Origin: Lepas anatifera
Lineage: Eukaryota; Arthropoda; Thecostraca; Lepadidae
Assembly: GCA_034440635.1 (NCBI GenBank)
Contig: JAOTON010001356.1
Span: 1,237,001 to 1,301,000 of the forward strand
Length of the DNA: 64,000 nucleotides
Direction: 5' to 3'
Part shown: piece by piece, positions 35,251-48,015 of the stretch
How positions within the stretch are numbered: position 1 is the stretch's first letter
Layout of the letters: each line of letters starts with the position of its first letter
Notes under the pieces: model-generated
What the model saw: the letters and a program-made list of their open reading frames with translations, nothing else
Told to the model about the DNA's origin: nothing
Database searches by the model: none
Position numbers and translations under genes: made by a program

Positions 35251-37038
35251 ACCTATCATCTTTTCTTGACAAGACAACAGAGGGTTACGCGGCCTGCTCA
35301 CTCTGTGAAGAACAGTTTTCTTCGGCACGTGAGTTGGAGCTTCACTTTCAGTCCTACAAAGTGGGGCGAAGGGAATGCCCCTCATGCCGCCTATGGATTC
35401 GCGGAGAAGATGACGATGGTCACGCAGGTGCACACGAGACATCTGAGTACTCCTGCGACCTTTGTCCGTATACTAGCCGACAATTTGGAGAGCTGTCCGC
35501 GCACGTGCAAAAACACGGGAAATCAGGGGATACTCATGAATGTCCTGTGTGTTTCAAACAACTGAAGTCGAAATCAAGCCTGCGGCACCATGTTGACAGA
35601 CACAGCACCAATCCTAAAACTGGCAACCACAAATGTCCCCATTGCAACCGGACGTTCCGTTTCCCCTCTTTCCTCAGATACCACATGCAGATCCATGAGC
35701 CTCCCTGAGTCATGGCTATACAAATGTAAAGTTTGCAGCAAGCGGTTTCCAAATCGTTCCAACATTAGGGCCCACGAAAGGAAGCATTTCCATGATTCGA
35801 ACTTACAGTGCAATCTTTGCGATAAACAGTTTTCTTACGACAGGCTACTTGTACTGCACCGTAAATCTCATCTCTCCACTACAGACCCACCCCATGTGTG
35901 CACACTTTGTGGGAAAGGATTTGCAAGAAAAGAAGATTTGAAATATCACGAGGACACTCACAAACCCGATTCAGAACGACGTAATTTTAAGTGCGAACTG
36001 TGTCATAGACTACTGAAGACACGTGGAGGACTTCACCAACACATAAAACGACACACGGAACCCAAAGCCCATGTGTGCCAGGAGTGCGGAAAGGGATTTC
36101 CAAATCCGCCAGCGTTGCGAAGGCACTTGGTCTCCCATACAGATAAACGGGTCTTGAAGTGTGATATATGTAAGAAGTCATTCAAATCCCAGGAATACCT
36201 CCGGGTGCACATGCAACGGCACGAGAACAAGCGAGAGTACAAGTGTCCTGAGTGCTCGAAGCGATTCAACACTCGCTCTGATCTCGCAGGCCACGTGGTC
36301 TTCCACAAAACAGAAAAGCTCTTCTCCTGTGAGCTGTGCGACTCTCGGTTTCAAACGAAAAAGCTGCTTCGTCAGCATGCGGCGGTGCATGTAGACGAAC
36401 CGAGCTTTCCCTGTCCTTATTGTGATGTAGTGTGTAAATCCTCAATCATTTTGAAGAACCATGTAAAGACTCATTTAGCGCGAGAGCAGAGGGAACAGAT
36501 CCCATGTTCTATGTGTGATGCCACTTTTCTTTCGAAAGCTGGGCTAAAAGTGCACTTGGCCTCTTCCCATAATGTGGGTAACCCAAGTGGCTTGAAGTGT
36601 CCGAAATGTGGTCGTCAGGCAAGAACTGTTTCGTCGCATAAATGTCACATGAGCAAATGTGGGGTTACACCATCAGTGGCGTGCCCTGTGTGTCCAGCCA
36701 AGTTCAAAGAACAGTATAAGATGAAGAGACACCTACAGTCTGTACATGGTAGTTCAAACCCCTATCAATGTGACACTTGCGAGTCGTCTTTCTCAACCAA
36801 GGAAGCTCTTTGCGCGCACACTAAGCGTCATGGGGACAAAGATAAGGTTTGTGGTTTCTGCAACACCCGCTTCTTCACTGGAACTGAACTTAATGTTCAC
36901 CTCAGGAAACACAGCGCCAGCGTTGACTGGTATTGTGAGCTATGTCCGGCTCGTTTTCTGAAGTCCAAGCGGAATCTGTTGCTGAAGCATGTGAACACTG
37001 TTCACACGCTGTCGCATGTTAAGACTGAAGACCCCTAG
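35251..37038 (+). pseudogene. Finger exon B: about 20 C2H2 fingers, frameshifted after finger 5
   Basis: Starts after CCTCCACAG with AC (D-LSSFLDKTTEGYAACSLCEEQF), same phase as exons A, C and D. Nearly identical to exon D but has CCTCCCTGAG where D has CCTCCTGAG (35702-35708), so the frame stops at 35708 after finger 5. The remaining fifteen fingers are intact in the next frame to the stop at 37036-37038 (VKTEDP). It is either a very young broken copy or a one-base sequence error. If the extra C is an error, the exon would encode a protein almost the same as exon D. Confidence 0.85.
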
Positions 37039-37631
37039 TCCTTGGACGATGAAACGAGTCCCGAACCAGTGCACAGTGTGCTGTAACTTGAGGATACTTA
37101 ATTTGGGCGGAGGCTTGTTACAGGCGCCCAAGAGACCGGGACCGAAAGAGAACAATCCAGTGTGGCGGTGGCCTGGTGCTGGGGGATTATGCGCCTGAGA
37201 CTGTACCTAAGACGCCGTGGAGGTTGTGACGCGCGGCCGCTGCGGTGGGACTGGCTTAACTTTTCTTAGCACGCGCAGTGGTGCGACCGCGTGATTGCGA
37301 CGGTCCCAAAACATACGCCTAATTTTGAAAGCGTATAAGTAAAATAGTTAGTGACTGATTTTCACAATTATTTTACCGATCGTCTCGTTCATACATTCTC
37401 CCAAATGTAGCCAACAAGCGTTATCCGGTTGGAAACGGTTCTCCAGCCACCTTGGAAGAATAGGTGGGGGCATTTTAGGACCCTCTCCACTGCACGTCTC
37501 AGTAGGAAATCATGAATGAAGCATATCCGGACAAATCGAAATGATGGGGTAGCTTTTGAGATCCCGTATGGTATATTCGACTGCCCACAATTCAAATTTT
37601 CAGGCGTAAAACCGGAGGATGTTTTTCAGCC

Positions 37632-38030
37632 ATGCCAGCAGCCATGGTAGCTCCCCGGGTGCCGGCAGAGCACGGATTAGCACCAATAGCTGCTGGTGAT
37701 GCGGCACTAGCAAGGGCTTCTAGTGGTGCGGCTCCAGCAAGGGCTTCTAGTGATGCGGCTCCAGCAAGGGCTTCTAGTGATGCGGCACTAGCAAGGGCTG
37801 CTGGTGATGCGGCACTAGCAAGGGCTGCTGGTGATGCGGCACTAGCAAGGGCTTCTAGTAGTGCGACACTATCAAGGGCTACTAGTGATGCGGCACTAGC
37901 AAGCGCTGCTAGTGATGTGGCACTAGTAAGGGCTGTTAGGGATGCGGCACTAGCAAGGGCTTTTGGTGATGCGGCACTCAGCGCCCGGGCGAAACGCTTG
38001 AAAACTGACGAGCGCTCGATTATTAGTTGA
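37632..38030 (+). CDS. 132-codon frame with 9-residue Ala-rich repeat, downstream of exon B
   Basis: ATG follows TTTTTCAG and the frame MPAAMVAPRVPAEHG leads into 27-base units coding (S/A)(S/G)DAALARA-like 9-mers, ending AKRLKTDERSIIS. The duplicate at 62762-63187 is one whole unit longer and remains open, compatible with selection but also with a simple 27-base minisatellite. No known domain. Lies about 600 bases after the finger stop; could be a 3' UTR repeat, a separate small gene or another splice target. Confidence 0.3.
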   Translation: MPAAMVAPRVPAEHGLAPIAAGDAALARASSGAAPARASSDAAPARASSDAALARAAGDAALARAAGDAALARASSSATLSRATSDAALASAASDVALVRAVRDAALARAFGDAALSARAKRLKTDERSIIS

Positions 38031-39069
38031 CTGTTTGGCCTTTACGGATGGAGCATACCAATTCAAGCACTATAACCGATATTTATGTTCGCAAGATAAA
38101 GGCTAATTCAGTTGTCTTCAATGCCTGGCAGGGAAGCTTTTTTGGCAGCACCATCGTGCCCACAATTTTCGTACTCACGGAAGGGCGTGAAACTCATGTA
38201 GAGGTGCATACATTACTGATGGCTTTACAGACAAAGCAGCTGTGGAAGACGTTTTAGGAGCTAAAGCCCTCACGAGAAATACGTTGGGGTCTTCCTGAAC
38301 AGAGGTGTCAGTTGCTGCTCTGATGATGTGTGCAGGTTAGATGAACTCAGCATTGTTGCTGGCCTTCCAAACCACAACTCGCACACGTGTGCTTCATTTC
38401 CTTTTAAGTTTTAGAATACGGCTCTCCGTGGGAAAACGGTCTTCCACTCGGGAGGTGTTATATAGAGTTGTGATATACTCTTTCAATAATGTACATTGAT
38501 ATGTTAGGAGGGTAGTCTTAGCCAGCTTGTGGATATGTATACGTATATTCGGGAAGGTCCAGAATCACTTAGCTTTGTCATTTAATTGAGCGGGAAGGGC
38601 TTATGTAGGCTTCCTAACTCCCGTAAATCTAACGTGCAAAGGAAAAGGTTGACTTTCAGTGCTAGTGAGTTAGTTAGTTATTCCTTGTTTTCCTTTCCAC
38701 GGCGGAATTGTTTCCACATTTGCCCCTGCAGGAGGAGGGGGGAGGGTTGAACTCATTGTCATTCGCTTCTCCACTGACGTAGAGTTTCGGTGTGAAAAGC
38801 TGCGTGTCGCTCGGGACGAGAACCTGCGCTTCCTGTTAGTTTGTAATGTCATGCAGCTGCCCGTCACATTTAGGCATGGTGTCCAGTCGGACGTAGTCAC
38901 AGAAAACCGAAAACTAAAGGTGTCCTAGACGCTCGGTTTTCGCTTTTTCTTAGTCACTTTTAGTGTTCTCGTTGTGACATCGGAACCAAAGAACGTGCAT
39001 TAGATAGTCATCGTGGCTTCGAATAGGTATTAATCCGAAGAAAATCAACATGCACGAACATGAAGATGA
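38031..39069. other. 3' flank of exon B
   Basis: Duplicated at 63188-64000. A diverged relative lies 3' of exon C (about 45060-46350): TGTCAGNTNCTGCTCTGATG and GTCATTCGCT...CCANTGNCGTA occur in both, supporting block duplication. No coding call. Confidence 0.5.
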
Positions 39070-39526
39070 CTATGTGATAAACAACGACTTGAAGACGTGG
39101 GTCTGATATAGTTCGATTCTCGTAATGGAAAAAGACAACGAAACTAAATGTTTATAGGATATTTTATAGTGTTTTATTACTGCGTGTTGTAAATTGAGGA
39201 CATTTGTCTCCGCTAGCATGCGTTTGTCGCGCTTATTCGCGTAGTCGCCATTGCACTGCGCAGCGTAGTCATAGCTAACCAAAGATATAAAACTTCCAAG
39301 CAGTACCATGTGCAGATGGTGGTGGTATCCAGTTATGGGCGCGTCTGAAATGTTGCCTCTCAGCGGGGCTGGTCCAGCATCCGACACTGCAAAGTGTTCT
39401 GTTTAGATATCACGACACTGGTGTGTTTCCCGTGCTGATATTATGTATATTTTTGAGAGATAGAGAAGGGAAAGATGTGGATCATTATCTGCCAAAAATG
39501 TAGTAAACTTTATAGCTTTAAGATAG

Positions 39527-39594
<68 letters not shown>

Positions 39595-39640
39595 GTATGT
39601 ATGTATGTATGTATGTATAAACGTACATATATGCACTGTA
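39070..39640 (-). mobile_element. Penelope-like element 5'-region fragment with TA tract
   Basis: On the minus strand SDAGPAPLRGNISDAP parallels SHAGPAPPRGKTSDTG of the element at 47.2 kb, and both sit next to TCACGACACTGGTGTG-like and TA-rich DNA. Only the leader part is present; no reverse transcriptase. Confidence 0.5.
39531..39617 (+). repeat. (TA)n then (TATG)n microsatellite
   Basis: About 60 bases of TA followed by several TATG units, at the position where other Penelope-like leaders in the window also carry TA tracts (51.4 and 56.0 kb). Confidence 0.95.
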
Positions 39641-40365
39641 TGTGTGCTTGTGCGCCTTGACTTTTCCTTCATGTCCGGCACACACACATCTGTATGTGCG
39701 TGCGGTGCCATTGCCGCTGTCTTGCGGGTTGAGTGAGGGGACGCTTCCCGTCGTCGTGCTTAAATTAGTGCTGCGAAATATATTAGTCTCGAAATATGTT
39801 TATATGGCAAATAAATGGCTATACTGATTATTGGATATTGTCACGGATAGGGATCGCTTCGGTTACTACCGAAAGCGCAATTAAATCGCACAAGGTGTCA
39901 TATACTTATAAATAATTTATTTCTTCTTAAAACACACCTCCAAAACATAGCCTCTACCTGCGGCCTTGGTTTGTGCTGCACTTGCGGAGGAGAAACTGAT
40001 TACAATTTACGTGAGCGAAATGGTTGCATTAGCAGGCTAATTGGGTCAGCAAGATATAGTGGTAAATATTGTATAAACACATTGACAAAAGTTGTACCAA
40101 GATCCTCAAAACTCATCCGTTTCTTTTGCGCATGTGCAAACCTTCAGGGTAAAATAGCCTCAATCTTGGTTTCCAAATATGAAAAAACATGATTCCTGCA
40201 AATTTGGCCAGTTGGGAACAGTATGTGCTAAGATAGTCAAATTTCTGCGGCATTCTTGTACGCATGCGCAATGACTGGTGCCAGCTATATTGCCATAATT
40301 GATAGCACCCTGTCGATATACCCTCTGCTTGTGCTCTTTACTTAAATATCCCGGCGTGTAGAGCC
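39641..40365. other. Upstream flank of exon C, paralogous to the flank of exon D
   Basis: Collinear with 56130-56540 plus 59397-59610: ATTAGTGCTGCG, ATAAATGGCTATACTGAT, ATCGCACAAGG and ACACCTCCAAAA recur in order. The copy here lacks the 2.85 kb element present at 56543-59392, giving an empty site near 40037 (GGCTAATTGGGTCAG). Confidence 0.7.
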
Positions 40366-40550
40366 AATTTCTAGGGGATGCAGTGTTGTAGTGTTTAGCA
40401 CGCTCGCTTCCCACCCGGCGAACCCAAGTTCAATTCCCGGGCTTCTCTGAACAAGGAGCAACCTGGCTTCCGAGAAACAGGGAAGGAGTTGGTGACGCCA
40501 TATGACCCTTGTAGCTGGTACGTTGATAAGCCTCAAAAGCCATGGAGGCC
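40366..40550 (+). mobile_element. tRNA-derived SINE copy 1
   Basis: GTGTTTAGCACGCTCGCTTCC resembles a tRNA A-box region, and CAAGTTCAATTCCCGGG a B-box, about 30 bases apart, followed by a tRNA-unrelated body (GAGCAACCTGGCTTCCGAG). A paralogous copy is at 59915-60075. Both may be parts of the block duplication rather than independent insertions. Confidence 0.6.
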
Positions 40551-40754
40551 AGTTTTTTTAGAATTGTCTACTGCGCATGCGCAGTACGGTGCAGCTATAA
40601 AATGGCGTTCAAGCATGGTTGACAACGTCCTGGACTTCCATAGCACAAAGGCATCTGCAACTTTGCCTCGACCAACTGCAGCGGTGGAGTGAAAGAAATG
40701 CGCTACGCTTTTCAATAGCTGAAACTAAATGCGTTTTTGCACCAGACGGAGAGT

Positions 40755-41050
40755 GGAAGGTCAGGGTCACAGAGTGACGAGGTATGGTCATGTTGCATAC
40801 CAATCGACTCCCCGTGACAAGAGCACAAATCAAGAAAAATGGGAGCTTTATCTCATTTCAGTGAGATGTTATTGGTAAAATAATCACTGAATGCTCCTGT
40901 GACTTTAAATGACCTTTGAAAGGTCAGATGGTCAAAAATTCAGCTTTATCATCTAGATTGTGGGAAGAATAAACGCTTGAGGATTTTCAAGTTTATGTAA
41001 CTAGTATTTACTGAAAACCAGCTCTTTCTATTTTTCATAATCAACCTATA
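40755..41050 (+). mobile_element. Fragment of the AGGTCA-rich TTAA element family
   Basis: GGTCAGGGTCACAG, GGTATGGTCATGTTGCATA, CGACTCCCCGTGACAA and TATTTACTGAAAACNAGC match 58745-59075 in the same order. Both ends are missing; the CT tract begins right after. Confidence 0.7.
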
Positions 41051-41087
41051 ATGGGGAAATAAAAAATAACCCCACCTCAGAGCTTTC

Positions 41088-41089
<2 letters not shown>

Positions 41090-41155
<66 letters not shown>

Positions 41156-41229
41156 CTCTGTCTCTCTGTCCCTGTCTCTCTGTCTCTCTGTCTCTCTGTC
41201 TCTCTGTCCGTCTCTCTGTCTCTCTGTCG

Positions 41230-41271
<42 letters not shown>

Positions 41272-41299
41272 CTTTCTTCTCTGTCTCTGTCTCTTTCTG

Positions 41300-41330
<31 letters not shown>

Positions 41331-41356
41331 CTCTCTCTCTCCCTCTCTCTCTCTCC
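41090..41356 (+). repeat. (TC)n / (CTGT)n microsatellite
   Basis: Long TC run with CTGTCTCT variants ending about 70 bases before exon C, so it lies close to that exon's splice-site region. Confidence 0.97.
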
Positions 41357-41428
41357 ATATTTTATCTGCTATTGTTGTTATTATTGTTGTATTATTTAGT
41401 TTGACTTTAGCGTCTGTGTCCTCCACAG

Positions 41429-43190
41429 ACTTATCCACTTTTCTTGACAAGACAACGTGGAGTTGCGTGGCCTGCTCACTCTGTGAAGAACAGTTTTCTT
41501 CGGCACGTGAGCTGGAGCTTCACTTTCAGTCCTACAAAGTGGGGCGAAGGGAATGCCCCTCATGCCGCCTATGGATTCGCGGAGAAGATGACGATGGTCA
41601 CGCAGGTGCACATGAGAGATCTGAATACTCCTGCGATCTTTGTCCGTATACTAGCCGAAAATTCGGCGCACTGCGCGCGCACGTGCAAAAACACCGGGAA
41701 TCAGGGGATACTCATGAATGTCCTGTGTGTTTCAAACACCTAAAGTCGAAACAAAGCTTGTGGCAACATGTTAACAGACACAGCACCAATCCTAAACCTG
41801 GCAAACACAAATGTCCCGTTTGCAACAAAGCCTTCCGATTCCCCTCTTTCCTCAGATACCACATGCTCATCCATGAGCCTCCCGAGTCATGGTCATATAA
41901 ATGTAAAGTTTGCAGCAAGCTATTTCCAAATCGTTCCTACGCTAGAGCCCACGAAAGGAAGCATTTCCCTCGTGCGAAACTACAGTGCAGTTTGTGTGAG
42001 AAGCAGTTCAGTTGCATCACTCATCTTAAAGTGCACCGCGCATCTCATATCTCCAACACAGAAGATCCACATGTGTGCACGCTTTGTGGAAAACGATTCG
42101 TAAACAAAGAAGGTTTGAGACACCATGGGGAAACTCACAAACCTGATTGGGAGCGGCCTACTTTTAAGTGCGGACTGTGTCATAAACTGCTTAAGACCCG
42201 CGGAGGACTTCACCAACACATGAGACGACATGCGAAACCAAAAGCCCATGTGTGCCAAGAGTGCGGGAAGGGATTTCCAACTCCGCCAGCGTTGCGAAGG
42301 CACTTGGTCTCCCATACAGATAATCGGGTCTTGAAGTGTGATATATGTAAGAAGTCATTCAAATCCCAGGAATACCTCCGGGTGCACATGCAACGGCACG
42401 AGAACAAGCGAGAGTACAAGTGTCCTGACTGCTCAAAGCGATTCAACACTCGCTCTGATCTCGCAGGCCACATGGTTTTCCACAAAACAGAAAAGCTCTT
42501 CTCCTGTGAGCTGTGCGACTCTCGGTTTTACACGAAAAGCTTCTTCGTCAACATGCGGCGGTCCATGTAGACGACTCGAACTTTCCTTGTTCTCATTGTG
42601 ATGTAATGTGTAAATCTGCAATGAGTTTGAAGGTCCATGTAAAAACGCACTTAATGCGAGAGCAGAGGGAACAGTTCCCATGTTCTATGTGTGACACCAC
42701 TTTTCTTTCGAAAAGTTCGTTGAAAATCCACGTCTCTTCTTTCCACAATGTGGGCACCACAATAGATCTAAAGTGTCCGAAATGTGGTCGTCAAGCAACG
42801 AGTATTTCGTCGCATAAATGTCACGTGAGGAAGTGTGGGGTTGCACCGTCAGTGGCGTGCCCCGTGTGTCCAGCCAAGTTCAGAGGACCTTTTAGGATGA
42901 AGAGGCACCTACAGTCTGTACATGGTAGTTCAAACGCCTATCAATGTGACACTTGCGAGTCGTCCTTCTCAACCAAGGAAGCTCTTCGTGTGCACACTAA
43001 GCGTCATGGGGAGAAAGATTTGACTTGTGATCTGTGTGACGTCCACTTCTTCACCTTGCATGAACTTAAACTTCACCTCCAGAAACACAACACCGACACT
43101 GACTGGCATTGTAAGTTCTGTCCGGCTCGTTTCCTGAAGTATAAAAGGAATCTGTTTCGGGCACATGTGAAGACTATTCACCACACCTAG
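41429..43190 (+). pseudogene. Finger exon C: about 20 C2H2 fingers, frameshifted in finger 13
   Basis: Starts after CCTCCACAG with AC (D-LSTFLDKTTWSCVACSLCEEQF), same phase as exons A, B and D. Fingers 1-12 are open. In finger 13, CACGAAAAGC (42531-42540) has one A fewer than the AACGAAAAAGC of exons B and D, and the frame stops at 42570. The rest of the array continues in the next frame to a stop at 43188-43190. Sequence similarity to B/D is uneven: the first fingers and fingers 9-12 are nearly identical at DNA level, fingers 6-8 and 18-20 clearly diverged. Confidence 0.83.
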
Positions 43191-44014
43191 GCTGGACACC
43201 ACGGAAATGCCAAATCAGTGTACACTTGGCTGTATCGGAGGGATTCTTTGTCAACACTGATAGCGAATCGATGTTTTCGACCCCTGCAGTGTATGTACCT
43301 ATTCCATACACAGAACCGAGCTTTTGCGGAGGGAAGAAAACTTATCCACTTCTGTTCATGCCCGGCGCGGGATCTTTACATAACGCCGGGAAACGGGAAC
43401 GCGATGCAGGATGCTTCACTCTACACAGGTAAAACTTGTCACGTATAAAACAATAAGAGGGCGAACTATATACGTTTTAAGAGTCATATTTTTCCCAGAA
43501 TCTGTTGTCAAGTAGTTAGAATGTTTTCGGGATATTAGTCTGGGTTATTTGACTAATATCCAGAAATACTAATATACAGAAATGACTAATATCCCAGACT
43601 AATATCCCGAAAACATTTCTAACTAGACAGCGAACTATTACAACAAAATTAACCCTATCACGTTGACACATTCCTTCTTCCAGCGGCACCAAGCATTGTT
43701 GAACTGATAAGGAACAAAACTGAACTCATCTTTGTTCAGTTGAACCGTGCCAAAGCTTTACAAGGTGCCATCAACTTGCATGACATTTTCCTGCCCACCT
43801 CTTAACGCTGGCTAGTTTCTTAACACCATGGGTGCTTCTGATGCTGCGCCAGAGGAAAAATCACTGGGAACTTGGTATGTGTTAAGGATCTATTAACTGT
43901 TTTGCATATGAGGCGGGAAGCTGTCATGTTCGAGAACACTAATTCGTAGGCATGAGTGCGAGCTGTGTGCAGACTCAGCCTTCTAGCATGCAACTGGCAT
44001 GGAGGCTCGGTTTA
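43191..44014. other. 3' flank of exon C
   Basis: The start parallels the 3' flank of exon B (CCAAATCAGTGTACACTTGG beside CCGAACCAGTGCACAGTGTG). ATGGGTGCTTCTGATGCTGC near 43828 recalls one unit of the 27-base repeat of exons B and D. No gene called. Confidence 0.4.
43515..43623. repeat. Inverted repeat, arms of about 30 bases
   Basis: GTTAGAATGTTTTCGGGATA with TTAGTCTGGG (43515-43544) is the reverse complement, but for one base, of 43593-43623. The spacer contains further GACTAATATCC copies. Forms a long hairpin; possibly a very small MITE. Confidence 0.85.
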
Positions 44015-44018
44015 TTAA

Positions 44019-45002
44019 CCCGCGCCCTGTTGGGCCTCCGAGCCACCTTCGACCTGGTGGGGGGGGTGTTTCAACACCCCCTTCGAACTCGGCCCTTATG
44101 CGGGATAGCGAAAAAAACGCGAAAACTGGTGGATAGCAAAATACAAATTCATGAGGAAACCACACTAGTCACTTTTTGGCTGAGGTCAATATTGAGGTAT
44201 TGACACATCAAAGAAGTCGGCCTTTTGAGCAAAGAATTTGGGCTCTAGCATCTGACAGAGTTGTTAGAAACATTTTGTAGGCACCATTTGCTTTCTCTCT
44301 TTACGTCGAATCGAAGGATGTGTACTATGACCATACTAGGTCAAAACACAAAAGTGACCCGGTCTCAGGTCAGGTCAATGTCAACTTTTGACCTGGCATA
44401 GTCAATATGGATATCAATCGACTCACAATAGCAGTCCAAACGCAATGGTATGAAAATAAAAACTGTATCATCATTTTATGCAAAATCATTGACCTAAGTG
44501 TGAAAACTGCTTAAGTAGTTCCAGATGACCTCTCAGGTAACTGGTAGAAAATTGCAAGATGAACCTGGAAAGGGGCCCAGGATACTTCGATTTGGAGAAT
44601 ATGAAGGTATTGTCAGCTTTATCTACACAGATAGGGCCCAATTTCTGTTTTCCAATGTATTTCCAACAGAGAGGTCATGTTCCGTACTTAACCTTAGGTC
44701 ATCGATATGAAAAAATCCTGGAAAACATTTTGTAGAACTCAGTGGGGCCATTATGTGTTGTAAGTTTCAATCTGATAGACTCACCCATTTTTACTTATGC
44801 CACCTTAAACATTTTCTAGGTGAGGTCACTTGATCTGCACTGGTGACTTGACCTAAGATGACCCAAACCTAAAATTTTGGAGAAAGTTGCGGCATCAATC
44901 AAGGAAAAGGTGTGCCAAGTACGGCGGCGCTTTGCGCCGCCGTTTTTTCGTGCTGCCGGAAAAAAACGAGGGGGTGTTCAAACACCACCCACCGGGCGAG
45001 GG
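44019..45002. mobile_element. AGGTCA-rich TTAA element, complete, 984 bases
   Basis: TTAA at 44015-44018 and 45003-45006. Ends CCCGCGCCCTGTTGGG and (reverse strand) CCCTCGCCCGGTGGGTGG. Carries AGGTCA/TGACCT half-sites, and a GGCGGCGC...GCGCCGCC hairpin near the right end. TTAA duplication and CCC-starting ends fit a piggyBac-type MITE; no transposase. Confidence 0.75.
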
Positions 45003-45006
45003 TTAA

Positions 45007-47120
45007 AAGCAGTTCCATCGCGTCCTGAAGCTAACGTCCGTCCGTTCCCCAGGGGGGGGAGGTCGTGAAGTTCATCCACTCCATTGACGGTTTTTTAGAG
45101 AACACAGTTATGATGGAGAACGCACCCCAAGCAGGAAAAAAACGACGTGTTCTTCTTGAGCAGAAGTGTCAGGTCCTGCTCTGATGGTTACAGCGAGTTT
45201 TATCAAATCATGAGGCTCCCGCTCAACTCGGCTTTATCGCTGGCTTTCTTAACCACGACTTCCACGCGTCCTCATGTGTTTGGCGTATTGTCGTGCCCCG
45301 CCCTCTCAAGGTGCAAAATTGACTACCATCCATAATCCACAATATTTATTTCATGGTTCAGAAAAAACACCCACACAAAGGCTGCTACGAGGAACGCAAA
45401 AGCGCCGAAGCGCTTAAATCTAGGCGTCCCACCCAAACACAATCATGGTGTCATCTCAGCGCCGCCAGAGAAGCCACCGCACCGCCGCGACACTCGCAAC
45501 CGAAAGTACGGCTCACTACACCACATCGAGCACTGGCTACAACATGATTAATTTAATGTCTCTTTTTTAAATAACGAAACTCTTAGTGCCATGAACAAAT
45601 TGAAAAACCGCGTGAGCTACTGCCCTGTCCTTGCCTGGTGGGAGATTTTGACCATGGATTAATATGTCAATTTTGTTTTTACGGTGCATGTTTCTGAAAG
45701 AATAATTTTATATCGTAGATATGCGGTTTTCCATAAGAGTTCTTTGAGGATCAAAATGGGGACATTGCAGAAAATAATGTTCTGTATTTTCATTTTGATA
45801 TCCGCACAAGCAGGAGGGGGGAGTCCGAATTTTACATTTGGTAGGCGTGAGCATTTAGTTTCGAAATGCCAAGTCTTAACTGTGTTAAGCAATAGTTCTG
45901 AATTTTGGATCCTAAGGAATAGTATAACGATGGTTGGTTAACTGAAGTGATCTCTTAGGTGTTTCAAGAAGACCCTAGGAGAGTTGATTTCTTGCGTCCG
46001 TTTGTGAGGTTCACAAAATTGCAATAGGCTAATTTGATAATCCATCTGGAAATGCCGGATGTGCTTATTGTGCTTATGCTTATGCTTATGCTTATGTGCT
46101 TATGCCGAATGGTTGTTCGCTGGTTTGCCACTCTCTTTTTCTTTGCGAGGTTTTACACATTTTGGAAATGCACGCTCAGTTTTTGTATCCTAGGGATAGA
46201 GTTTTGTTTAGCTGCAAGGGCCTATAAAGTCTTTATGTTTACCAACTCTCTGAATTTTTACAACGCCCACTCTTATAGGTGGGTTTTGTCTCTATTGTCA
46301 TTCGCTGTCCATTGGCGTAAAACCTCGTGGCGCAAAGCAGCGTTTCTTTCGTGATACGCAGATGGTGGTGAAGTAGAAGTAGTGGTAACACTAGAAGCAG
46401 TGTCCCATAGATGTCCCTCCTTTCCAGCTCGAGCTCCCCGCCGGTTCTACGTGCTGCCTCCGTACCCCAGGTACCTATATCTTATAGGGTTAGCAGTCGC
46501 CTCTGACCCCGACGCTTTCGCAATCTCAGCCGCAAGTTTCCACTGGTGTGAACGTGTGGACGTGTTGTTTGAGACTGACGGCTCCTTCATTAAAATTGTA
46601 TCTCGTTCCAAACTTATATAGTGGTAAAACATATCCAATCCGGGTAGATTGGGTACGTGGCCGTGACAAGTTGATTCAGCACATATCGAAAGCAAATTCT
46701 AACACAATTGTCCTAAGGAGGTCATAGTTTAATTTCACGTCATGTATGCTTCCTCGGAAAATATCACAAAATTAGCCAAGTCACTCAAGCGGTAGTTACC
46801 AATGTTCCGTGGCCATCACCCGCGCGAGGAGGCATATCAGTTCTAATTGTACAGGTAAACCAATATGTACATGTTTGCGGACTATGCCATTTTACCGTTT
46901 GCTAGATTTGAACATATGCCCTTGTAAACGCTTACTTTATTATGTTATACCTGATATTTGCATCTTGGGGGCCATTGTAAAAACCGACCCGCTTAGGTTT
47001 CGAAATCGTAATGACGAGGGGAACCTCTCAGTTTATATGAGCTTTATTTCGTCTCTCTAATGGGCAATGCCTCGTTGTAATTCAATGTGTGCAATATTTG
47101 CATGATGCATGTGTGCCTTG
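45007..47120. other. Diverged block 3' of exon C
   Basis: Shares short collinear blocks with the 3' flank of exons B and D. A TTATGC hexamer run at about 46071-46104. No coding call. Confidence 0.5.
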
Positions 47121-48015
47121 TTTACCGTCTGTTTATTCGGGTAGCAATAAGTTCCATGTAGAGAGGCGTCGGCAGCTGCCGTGATGAGACGCCAGTAGAT
47201 CCAGTGTCTGAAGTCTTGCCCCTCGGCGGGGCTGGTCCGGCATGCGACACTGTAGTGTTCCGCTTGTACATCACCACGCTGGTGTTTGCACGTGCTGTTA
47301 TATATATATTCGAATAGTTCGGCAATATGTTCTCTTTGGGACAATGATGGTTAAATTGTATAGCACTCGCGCACTTGGATATTTTTCTTTGGAGTTTTTC
47401 TATTTTTCGTGCGTTGGTTTTGATTTCAGTCGTTAATTCGTTTAAAAGGTTACCAAAACTCATTAATTAGGACTGGTTTCCACTGTATTGTTTACAACAG
47501 TCATCTTCAGCATTGAATATTGCTCATAGTTTTCATTCCACAAGTCGAAAACATGTTTTTAGATATCGCGAGAACGAGCATTATAACAGTACCACTTCCT
47601 TAGTAGCTACCTTGCCTATTATACACAATGCATCTAGGGATTCCTATGAAAACATTAACATAGTTTGAGCGTATAACACTTACATTTCAAAACACGAATT
47701 ACATGAATTAATTTCATTTTCCATCAGTTACATGTGACATATATTCATTGACAATGAACATTGATCATCATCTCATCCTCCCCAAAGCGTAAGTGTTCGG
47801 TGTGTGTTTATATGCATGTTGAGAGAGGGTTTTTGTTCGTGTATGTGCAGTGCTTCGAGGACTGCTAGTGTACGTGTGTCATTGGTGGAAGCGATGATGC
47901 GTGTGTTCTGGACTAGTGTTTGCCTCGTGAGTTCTTTGTTGTGTGTAGTTTGCATATGCTGCTTGATGGCTCCATCCTGCAGATGCATGGTGAGCCGTCG
48001 AGACAATGTCGTTGT

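Larger units (their letters stand above)
35212..38920 (+). repeat. Segmental duplication, copy 1 (partner 60344-64000)
   Basis: Starts at TTGATTTAGCTTGAC and stays collinear with 60344-64000 to the window's end, through exon B, its 3' flank and the 27-base repeat. Differences seen are scattered single bases, homopolymer length changes and one 27-base unit. The upstream flanks of the two copies are unrelated to each other. Confidence 0.95.

Noticed and set aside
40366..40550. Functional tRNA gene
   Set aside because: A- and B-box-like parts are present, but no acceptor stem or anticodon arm could be paired, and a diverged copy has the same non-tRNA body. A SINE fits better.
47461..47530. Hammerhead in the older Penelope copy
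   Set aside because: CUGAAGAUGA and GGAAAC are reminiscent, with an ACUGU/ACAGU stem, but the core departs from CUGAUGA...GAAA; too decayed to list.
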